A stretch of DNA of 64,000 nt. Source: Siphonodentalium dalli. Lineage: Eukaryota; Mollusca; Scaphopoda; Gadilida; Siphonodentaliidae. Where the stretch lies: the NCBI GenBank assembly GCA_032622095.1, contig CP136068.1:160721465-160785464 (forward strand), read 5' to 3'. Made by a program: the position numbers and the translations under genes. Below are positions 54,991 through 64,000 of this stretch, one piece after another. The notes beneath the pieces were generated by a model. It worked only from the letters and a program-made list of their open reading frames with translations, ran no database searches and was not told the DNA's origin. How positions within the stretch are numbered: the first letter of the stretch is position 1; every line of letters begins with the position of its first letter.

Positions 54991-55699
54991 AAACGTTGAT
55001 GGCTATATAAGATTATAAAGTGATTCAGTTATTTCTCCATGTAATTACTCTTTGATTACCACATGTGTAACACCTGCCATGCATATCAAGAGCTCAACTG
55101 ACCATCCGCAGTGACCTACATGTAGTTTATCTCAAAAGCTGCTGACAACTATGTGTCATAATAATAATGATATACTGTCGGTACCTATTTGTTGCAAAAC
55201 CAATCCTTCTCAAGTTCAATCGATCTTTTTCAAGTAGTTCACTGTTGTTACACAAGGCATAATATTATATGGTTGCTGACTAGTGTTGAAACAATTATTT
55301 GACTAATCGACGTCGACTCGATTATTAAACAAGTCGACGCTGAAATCCGCCAGTTGATTAATCTAAGCAAATCGGCAATATGGCCTACCGAATTAATAGA
55401 ATTTACAGTTTCATGTTCGGTGCTGGGTGGCACCACTCAGAATGGGTTCGATTCTTCTCTTATACCGGACAATTCCGATATTCTGATTTTTGTTCTCAGG
55501 CTGGTAGAGGTGTATGATCGTGTATAAGGTGTATACTGTTTATACTGTGTTATATTGTGTTATTTTCTGGAACATGCTATCATGTGACTTATTTCTACTA
55601 AAACAAGATATAAAATGTCGTATTTTGGATAAATTCTAGCACATTGTAAAATATAGTTAATATATAGTTTAAAAATATAAAAGACTACCATTGACAAAA

Positions 55700-55729
55700 G
55701 AGTGTGGGGGGGGGGGGGGGGGGGGGGGT
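55700..55729. repeat. Poly-G run
   Basis: GTGTGGGGG followed by an uninterrupted G run of more than 20. Confidence 0.9.
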
Positions 55730-56010
55730 CATGGTTACTTATGATAGCTAAAGTGCAAGTTAAGATAACAAACAAGGGGAAATGTCAAACATTTGGACAT
55801 TCAAGGACTATTTGTATGATGATCTAATGCAGCTCATATATTGACTGTGACATTTGGCCATTTTAATAAATATTTGTTAGCACAAGTACCAATATTGGCT
55901 GTGGAAATATAAAAATGTAAAAGGGTGTAATCGAAAGCCTAATTTGTGCATACCAGTCGCAACTAGTTATATTGCGCTTTAATTGTTAAAATAACACCTC
56001 TCCTTGTTCA

Positions 56011-56370
56011 ACCGATTTAGGTTGTCTTTTGTCTATAAAATGATGGGATTGAAAAAATTGCTGTTAAGGGCATTTCCGCCCCGATAACGTTGAGACATGT
56101 ATATTCGATCAATATATAGTTTCATCATTGTGTGGTCTTTTTTCAATCCCGAAATTTGTACTCAATTTCGATCTATACACCAGATTTCTCGATGTTTTAA
56201 TGACATTTGGCCAGTTATCTCCTTTTTGGCTGCATCCTATACATAAAAAAATGCAAAACCAGAAAAGTTGATTTTTGTAAGACTGCTGTGGATGTTTCGA
56301 CCGCACAATGATGAAACTATATATCGACAGAATATTTTATTTTTATAGACAAAAGACAACCTAAATCGGT
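56011..56370. mobile_element. 360-bp foldback element
   Basis: ACCGATTTAGGTTGTCTTTT plus GTCTATAAAA at the left is the inverse of 56341-56370. Inner arms (ATATAGTTTCATCATTGTG at about 56114 and its inverse at 56300) are also complementary. Non-coding; no clear target duplication. Confidence 0.75.
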
Positions 56371-56825
56371 GACAACAATATATATCAATAATAAAGTTTA
56401 TATTTAAAAAAAGTAAATTAATAATTAATTAAAAAAATTGACATAATAATTTCAATAATATTTTTATATTTAAAACAGTAAATTAATAATTCCGACTTTT
56501 AAATTTAAATTTAATTAAAATTTAATTTTATCGGCTTCCTTAAAAAGATTCTTACCTTAATATTTTTATGTGCAATTTATAAACTTCATTGAGTCATCTT
56601 TGTCATGTATTGAGTTTGATATCTTTTGTTAACAGTTTATAAATCATGTATGTCTCATGTTTGTTATTATATTGTATGTGTTTATTATGATTAAATAAAG
56701 TTATCATTTAAAATAAATGTATTCACTTTCTAAATTATTATTTCTCAACAAAACCTCAAATATCCCAAAACACAATAGTCGAGTGTCGCCAATTAGTTAA
56801 TCCGATTACCTATAACACTAAGCAC

Positions 56826-57310
56826 ATAAGCCGCTTACACCTTTTAATTGGAGCCGACCGCTTACTCTTTTATAGAACGAAAGAACGAGAAGTTGAATAA
56901 AAGTTGAATAAAATCAACAAATTTGTGAATTTACAAACAATTCAAACGTTAATGTTTTCCATGTCATAACCCGGACATATGTACTAAATTTCAGTCATAT
57001 CCATTTATAAACAAAGAGGATAATGTGACATCAAGACCGCTTACACCTTTTATTTTGGAGCCGGCCGCATACATGTACACTTTATCGTGTGTTTCAGAAT
57101 GAAAATGTTGAATAAAATAAACAAATTTGTGAATTTAAAAACATTCAAACGTTATTGTATTCCATGTGTCCCAGGCCGGACATATATACCAAATTCAATA
57201 ATATTCATTGAGAAACAACGGACCAAACGCCATATAACACACCGTATACACCTTTTATTTCGAGCCGGCCTCGGCCTCGGCATACACTTTATAGTGTGTC
57301 CCCATAATGG
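56826..57310. repeat. About 203-bp tandem repeat, two and a half units
   Basis: CGCTTACACCTTTTA, GGAGCCGRCCGC, TTGAATAAAAT, AACAAATTTGTGAATTTA and ATTCAAACGTTA recur in order at about 56832, 57036 and 57238. Confidence 0.8.
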
Positions 57311-58334
57311 TACCTTCTATAGGTGGCGCCATAATCGTGAGCAAACTTTCTTAATTTGCAGCAGGTATCCATTTGTCATAACAACTGTGTAGTTTAATTT
57401 GGTAAGTTCCCTAATTAATAGCATAAATAGAGCGACTGTATTTGACAGAGAAGGCCTCTATTATTGCTATACACTAAAAAACGACAAATGCACACGCCCG
57501 TTAGATCGTAATAGTCTATTCTCCCCATGTTAAACGACATCCGCAAATACCAAATAACGCTAACCTACTGCAAATGTTTTACATGACAACTGTTAATATA
57601 TTTGGGCTGAATTCATCTGATGTGGTATGATTCCTCAAAATAAACAACAAAACCATCGTTTCTTGGAAATGTAGTTTGGGCTAACATTTACACAAATCCT
57701 CCACCTCATTTATTTCGACACACACGTCAGTTGGAAATCCATATAAACACCCAAATTGGATGAAATAAGAAACACACGAATTGTATCCGTCGTGAGGCGG
57801 TGTGGATAAGATCGATTGGATCAATCATATCGCCGTGTGTGTTCGCTACCAAATAAACAGGGATATGACTAGATGGTCTCCGTTGGGTGGGGTGGGGTGG
57901 TGGTGAACGTTAGGGGTGTATGTACCTAGGAATTTCTAGCCGCATCCCCTTTGACCCAGACTAACTCAAAGTGTTCACCTCCGTTAGACCTTGAATTTTC
58001 TCAACTGTAATCTATATTGTGAACGGCTTAGTAGTATTGTGGCCACTATTCACGGAGAACAACATGATCCACTGGACCGACCGTGCCCAAAATGAGTACG
58101 TTTGGAGATCTGAACCTGAAAATTGCTAAAATCCTAAGATATAGTGGTCTGACTTCAGACAAATTCAAACCCCGATTTGTTCTGTTTTTTTGCCCGGTGT
58201 GAGAACATTGTATTAGTAATATATGGTTTGTAGCTTCCCTATTTGATTGAGATAGCTCGGGGCTGAGTCATACTCTAGCTCGGGGGCCATACCCGTCGAT
58301 GTTATGAGGGGTCGCTTTTACTGCCTCATCGCTG

Positions 58335-58560
58335 TTGTTATGATGGAATGTAAATTAGTTATTAGTTTCCTTGTCACCCGTTCGGAAATGTTGCGAAACC
58401 AGGTTCTGAACGGTGGTCGACGCGTCATCGCTATATTGTTATGATGGAATGTAAATTAGTCATTAGTATCCTTGGAACCCGTTCGGAAATGTTGCGAAAC
58501 ACGGTTCTGGTCGGTGGTCGACGAGTCATCGCTACGGTATGATGGAATGTGGTCTGATGC
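58335..58560. repeat. About 100-bp tandem repeat, two to three units
   Basis: TTATGATGGAATGTAAATTA through ACGGTGGTCGACGCGTCATC repeats at about 58338, 58439 and (partly) 58538. Confidence 0.8.
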
Positions 58561-59021
58561 AGGAGGAAGGTAAATTATTAGTCTCCTTGGCTCCCCAGTG
58601 TGGTTGATATATACATAATTCCCCAGCGTTGGATATGGTACGAACCAGTTGAAACCGGGAGATATAGGTATTCACGGCCGGGACTGGGTTATTTCGTCGG
58701 TATTGCCACACCCGTTCCTGTTGTCGGGTAATTAATTTGGCTCTGTTTACATCGCTTTGCAGTTTCACTTGTATTGACGCGAGCCGGTCAATATGCGCCT
58801 GCTCCGGGCGATTCGTCATCATTATCGCTAATATCAAAGTAGTGAGCAGATCAATCCACCTAGATTATGTACAGGTCCCTCCTCAGTAACTCCTCTCCCA
58901 TTCTATATATGAAATAACTTCTCCGTGATTCGAGAATGTCCTATAAACTGGAGGAGCGAATTATATAAGCTCGCGCCACGTACTCGCCGTGATCCCCAGG
59001 CGCGCCGCGCAAAATGACATA

Positions 59022-59481
59022 TGTGACACGCCATATCAAATCCAGTCGTAAGTCTGGATTTTTTTTACCCTGTGCCAATGCATTCTCTTATATATGCGAG
59101 TCGACCATATGTCGCCTCGCATATATAAGAGAATGCATTGGCCTAACAATTATTTACAATTTTAATAATTTTTTCTTGTATTCTTTAACAATTTTATAAT
59201 TTCACCCATACAGAGCCCCAGACAAACATGAGCAGACGACACTCTTATATATGCTTCTATATATGTGTGGGGCTCCCTGCATGGTAATGGATGTTTTTTA
59301 TTTTATGTCCTAAAAATTGTATGAAACATTTATTTAAAAAAAATGATAAAAAATTGTTAGGCCAATGCATTCTCTTATATATGCGAGGCGACCTATGATC
59401 GACTCGCATATATAAGAGAATGCATTGGCACAGTGTAAAAAAAATCCCGACTTACGACTGGATTTGATATGGCGGGTCACA
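59022..59481. mobile_element. TA-flanked MITE with a hairpin at each end, copy 2
   Basis: Same structure as 20825-21281, 460 bp, flanked by TA (59020-59021 and 59482-59483). It is closely similar along its whole length, including the central AGCAGACGACACTCTT and the four hairpin arms. Differences are single bases and small indels. Confidence 0.85.
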
Positions 59482-59840
59482 TATAAAACAACAACGAACC
59501 CAGTGGCAAAAATACACATACACATGATATGGGATAAATAAATATAGACGTGTATGCGGAGGGGGGTGACAGCGATGAGGTCGGGGAGGAGTGGACTGGG
59601 AGGGGACGGTGAGTAAATTGAGAGACCGAGGAGTCGCTTCCTTCATATATATATACATTGGTGTGTCTCGTGAGAAATACAGCGGACATAGAGGCAGACT
59701 CATAGATCAGAGTTGCTTCCCATATAAATACTGGTCAATATCACTCCGGGTACATCTGGGCCGGGGGTCCTACGTGGCATCTCATCCCGCCCGCCAAAAA
59801 ATACTGTGATGTGTCTGTCTGTATCCAGTGAAACACACGT

Positions 59841-59880
59841 ATGGTCGACTCGCATATATAAGAGAGTGCATTGGCACAGG
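59841..59880. repeat. Fragment of the same MITE family
   Basis: GTCGACTCGCATATATAAGA followed by GAGTGCATTGGCACAGG is one hairpin half-arm of the element, with one substitution. Confidence 0.7.
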
Positions 59881-60299
59881 AATGCCTATTTAATTTTACA
59901 TAGAGTTATCCCACATACATAAATGCCCCAACTCCACAAACTAATTTTCATATAGAGTTATCCCTCTTCCATGGTCTACTCTGTATTGCGCCATTTCTGA
60001 AGGGTGCAGACCCGCCTATAATGTAAAGTACATCCCATCGGGGCGGGGAGGGGTTAACGCCGACGAAGAAAACACCGTCTCTGCAGTGAATGTAACGCGT
60101 TGAACGAGTTCCGCTATCTAGTCGGGATACCGTGCAATATAGCTTTGATCTTGCTTATCTCAAACTCACGTTCCGCTGATCTGCTCACTACTTTTAGCGA
60201 TGATGATGACGAATCGCCATATTGACCGGCTCACGTCAATACAAGTGAAATTACAAAGCGATTGAAACAGAGCCAAATTAATTACCGGACTATATAGCA

Positions 60300-60535
60300 G
60301 CTGTAAATCAAGTGTCTCATTACTCAACAGGACACTATATGATTCACGGGTGTCTCCGGAGTATGGCCATGGTAACTATATAAAGTAAATCAAGTGCCTC
60401 ATTACTCAACAGGACGTTATATGATTCAAGGTTTTCTCCGGGGTATAGCCATGGTAAATATTTAAAGTAAATCAAGTGCCTCATTACTCAACAGGACGGT
60501 GTATGATCCACGGGTGTCTCCGGGGTACTGGGGTT
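60300..60535. repeat. About 88-bp tandem repeat, three units
   Basis: GTAAATCAAGTGYCTCATTA, CTCAACAGGAC, TATGATTCA and TCTCCGG recur at about 60304, 60385 and 60465. Confidence 0.88.
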
Positions 60536-61596
60536 AAAAAATAAGGTAGGAGGGGTATGGCGAAAAAACCCTGTCCCGGCTGTGAATATAGCGTCCCGGG
60601 CGCCTACCTCCCGGTTGCAACTAGTTCGCACTATATCCAGTGCTGGGGTATTCTGTATATATCAACCACCCTGGGGTGCTAAAGAGACTCATAATTTACC
60701 TTCCTCCATTAGAGCACATTCCATCATACCATAGCGATGATGCGTCGATCGCCGGCCAGAACCGGGTTTCGCAACATTTCTGAACCGCGGTTCCAAGAAT
60801 ACTAATAACTAATTTACATTCTATCATAACAATAGGGATGACGCAACAATAGCGACTCCTCATAACATCGACGTGTATCGTGGCCGAGCCCACACTGTTC
60901 TAAAATTAACCACATTGTCTGTCCATATTCGTGAAAAAAACATTCTGGAAACAAAATCCAATAAATTTTCCATTCTTCGAATATCGAGTTTAAAGAACGC
61001 GGTATAAACTTTACACGACGCGCGTTCGGCACAGTAGTGTTAGATTAAAGATGGTCTATATTTTCCTATATAACACGTGTGATATAGTTTTCTGGGTATA
61101 AAATGATAAATATGAGTCAAAGACCCCAGGCTATCCGGAAACGCTTCTACCAATAAATATGGATTTTATATCGACATTTTCGCAAATAATGCGATAATCA
61201 ATTGTGATATTTTTTCATTATTATGTGCAGACCGTCGTGATATCGAAACATTCAGGCGATCTCAGATAGAGACCTAGTTCTACAGCGTGCTACGCTCCGA
61301 ACGTTTCCTCGAGCCGTGAAATGTCCTAAATTGATCATAAATATTATACCAGAAAATTCTATATAAAATAAATATTAATTTCCGGACAGGGGTCTTAGAT
61401 TTGTATATTTTATTTTATACTCATAAAACTATACAAAACGTATTATAGGAAGATATACCATTTAAAAAAAGATATGAGCTGAACTGCATGAAGTAGATAA
61501 ATCAGAAAAAAATATCGCCCATGAACATTTCATCACAAATGTATTAGACTTGGTTCAGAATGCACGTGTATCAACATAGAGGCAAATAAAAATAAA

Positions 61597-62010
61597 ATGC
61601 TTGATTCCCCCTTATATTTCCTTATATAACAATTTTGATTCCCCCTTATATTTCCTTATATAAAATTTGATTCCCCCTTATATTTCCTTATATAACATTT
61701 GATTCCCCCTTATATTTCCTTATATAACATTTGATTCCCCCTTATATTTCCTTATATAACATTTGATTCCCCCTTATATTTCCTTATATAACATTTGATT
61801 CCCCCTTATATTTCATTATATAACATTTGATTCACCCTTATATTTCCTTATATAACATTTTTGATTCACCCTTATATTTTCTTATATAACATTTGATTCA
61901 CCCTGATTCACCCTTATATTTCCTTATATAACATTTGATTCCCTATTATATTTCCTTATATAACATTTGATTCCCCCTTATATTTCCTTATATAACATTT
62001 TGTATTACCA
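61597..62010. repeat. 31-bp minisatellite (TTGATTCCCCCTTATATTTC)
   Basis: About 13 copies of TTGATTCCCCCTTATATTTC plus CTTATATAACA with few variants (TTCACCC, TTTTCTT) and one partial internal duplication. Confidence 0.92.
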
Positions 62011-64000
62011 CATATTTCACCTCACCCAGAAATGACGCCTTCTGATTGGCGGAGAGCTGTGTTATACAATGTGTATAGTGTTGTGCTAAATTAACACACC
62101 ACTATAATTGTATATTTTTATCTCACGTGACTATCTAAGCCTAATCCACGCTCGTGATTGGTTGCTTGACATTCACTATTGCCTATGGTTTCGCACACAA
62201 CCCAATAGTGGCCTTCCTAATTTTAACACATGAACTATCACTTGGGAAATCAAGAAATCTATTTCAGCATGCTCACTATTCCGGGGAGGTAATTTGAAAG
62301 CGATCTCTGCCTCGCTACAAAAGTTTATTTGTTTGGTCCGTTTTATGGTTTATGCCAGCATGGCAAACGGGTTGTCAGACCTAATAAATTCAAACAAGTT
62401 ACATAACACCACACCGACCCTCCGGACTAGCAGGAAAATACTAGTATGAGGGATCGACTGGTAACCGAGAGTGACCCCGTGGCTATCTAGAAGTCAGCAA
62501 AGGATACAGGATAGTAAAATGGCTGATCATTCTGCCGTTATTCATGCATTTTTTCACGCGATATGTGTATAATACAGGTATATGCATATGATGATGGAAA
62601 AGGAACGTAGCTGTAAGACATATTAAAGATATGGGGATATGTTATGGTTCTGTTGCCCAATTTGTACAGGTACAGGTTTCCTCGTCCACCATCACATACA
62701 ATTTGTGAGACATGATCCAGGAAATGATTAAGTCATCGCTCTTCATTTAGCATCACATTGCGTGTAGTTGTGCAGATTATAAATTACAATTTCTTATCTG
62801 ATCATTTAAAATATATAAATTTATAGTGTACATAAGATTTCACGTAAATGAGCTCCTCTGTTTGTTTTCGGTAACAAAAAGTATTGTATTGACCTGAAGT
62901 CATTGCTTAACAACGACACCTGCTTTCCATTGCTTTTGAAATAAGTCAAAATGGCAACAATAACTCATGAGAAGCAAAAACAAAAACAAAACCAAATAAG
63001 TTCGATAACATATAATAAATATTGCACGACTTGTCGATGACTATGCCAAACTAGTTGTCCTCCAGAGTGTGTACGATAAGCCTTGTCCTATGTGTTTTGA
63101 TGTTGCGTTTTTGACGATCGCTTGCCCGTATCAGTTATCGCCTATTTACCGCGTGGTCGATAAGTATTTGACTATGGGGTTTGCGTTGGGGGAGGAAGGG
63201 GTCTCAGCCTTGGAATTTCCAACTGCACCCTCACCCCTTGAACCACACCAAACCCACAAGTTTGCGCACTTCAATTTTGGTTTTCCCGCAACTGTACCAC
63301 CACAGACTACAGTATGGTTGCCTAATCTAAAAGGAGCAGTAGGGATGAAAAGTATGGTTCGGCCGCATAACCACCCGTGCTTGGCACCCCATGCCAAGAA
63401 CGCGATTTTGCATTCATGCAATGATTAATAGAACTCGTCATTATTAGATTTTGCTGGAAAACATTGGTGGCACTTCGAGAGGGGTCATGGATGGGGAGAC
63501 ATGCAATGTAAGCTCGGTAGTTATAGCCCCATTTCGGGGAATCGTATAGCCCCTGTGTCTGGGATATCAATAAACGAACAGGGTCAGTAAACGAACAGAC
63601 CGTAATCGTTATTTCGTCGTAATCTGGATTCCGATTCTGATTCCTAATCGGAATTTGTGTATCCAGTGTAAACAGGGATACTTTTACTGCTATTGATAGT
63701 AACGCTGGTGGAGCACTTTGATTGATGGCGAAATTGAAGCAAATCCTTGTCAATTTCATCACGTTCATTTCATGATCCATCCATAAAGTACCGCCGGAAC
63801 GCATGTCGATTTCAAATTCGCGGATACGTCACCAGTGACCGAATTGACATGAACCTGCATGGATAAGTCTTCTGCTTTATTCGTTATTATATGTTCCTTC
63901 TTATTCAAGAAATAGTAGGATTATATGATATCGGTGGGTTATCAGATACACGTATGTACTATCTAGTCTTATTAACAATTTCATATTTAAAATGTTTTGT
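62011..64000. other. Gene-free right flank
   Basis: Open frames on both strands around 63070-63800 overlap each other and have no recognisable motif or splice context. A fragment related to the 17095-17828 MITE lies at about 63565-63670 (AGTAAACGAACAGACCGTAA and GGATTCCGATTCTGATTCC). Confidence 0.45.

Larger units (their letters stand above)
58330..60850. repeat. Large inverted duplication (arms about 0.55 and 0.65 kb)
   Basis: The left arm (about 58330-58865) and the right arm (about 60178-60850) are reverse complements with moderate divergence. Examples: GAGCCGGTCAATATG with GATTCGTCATCAT on the left against CATATTGACCGGCTC with ATGATGACGAATC on the right, and ATGGAATGTAAATTAGT against ACTAATTTACATTCTAT. 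The left arm carries three about 100-bp tandem units; the right arm contains an extra tandem array (60300-60535). The spacer holds the MITE copy at 59022-59481. Confidence 0.75.

Noticed and set aside
63069-63804. Possible genes of 119 and 160 codons on opposite strands
   Set aside because: They overlap each other, have no recognisable motif, and one runs into a MITE-family fragment.

Overview
This is a eukaryotic, metazoan window. It has introns with GT/AG splice sites, a secreted lectin-type gene, LINE and LTR retrotransposons, many inverted-repeat DNA elements and abundant minisatellites. A fibrinogen-related protein with a PAN/apple domain and a Thr-rich linker, plus degenerate CCCTAA repeats, points to a marine invertebrate, probably a lophotrochozoan (mollusc, brachiopod or annelid). 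The species cannot be fixed from the sequence. Most of the 64 kb is transposon or repeat DNA.

One host gene is supported, on the + strand from 20054 to 49877. I assemble four coding exons: 20054-20422 (signal peptide + PAN/apple), 28557-28635 (79-nt linker), 43912-44721 (Thr/Pro/Ala-rich, written in CAA/CCA/GCA repeats) and 49231-49877 (fibrinogen C-terminal domain). Splice phases match at every junction (0/0, 1/1, 1/1) and the exons sum to 1905 nt, exactly 635 codons with the stop. The product should be a secreted, heavily O-glycosylated pattern-recognition lectin of about 634 residues.

Left part (1-20000): a broken basic ORF1-like retroelement protein on the minus strand (2206-3121), then a 10.5-kb LTR element (3225-13741). 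Its two 1809-bp LTRs appear identical, begin TG and end CA, and are flanked by a 4-bp target duplication, yet the 6.9-kb interior has no recognisable gag or pol (a LARD-like non-autonomous element). Minisatellites and foldback elements follow.

Intron 1 (20423-28556) holds a TA-flanked MITE, two TTAA-flanked elements and four tandem-repeat arrays. Intron 2 (28636-43911) is almost filled by an old LTR retrotransposon (28713-42615) in the sense orientation. Into it have gone a pogo/Tc1-like element that itself carries a 4.2-kb Jockey-like LINE, a hairpin-bearing insert, a 488-bp insert, a 9-bp-TSD element, and a 1.2-kb 22-bp minisatellite grown out of the integrase sequence. Intron 3 (44722-49230) carries a 1.75-kb telomere-like block ending next to the last exon. 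A hAT-like element (50057-52593) sits 180 bp after the stop codon and supplies the first AATAAA seen. From 53 to 64 kb there are further repeats, a large inverted duplication with a second MITE copy at its centre, and no convincing gene.
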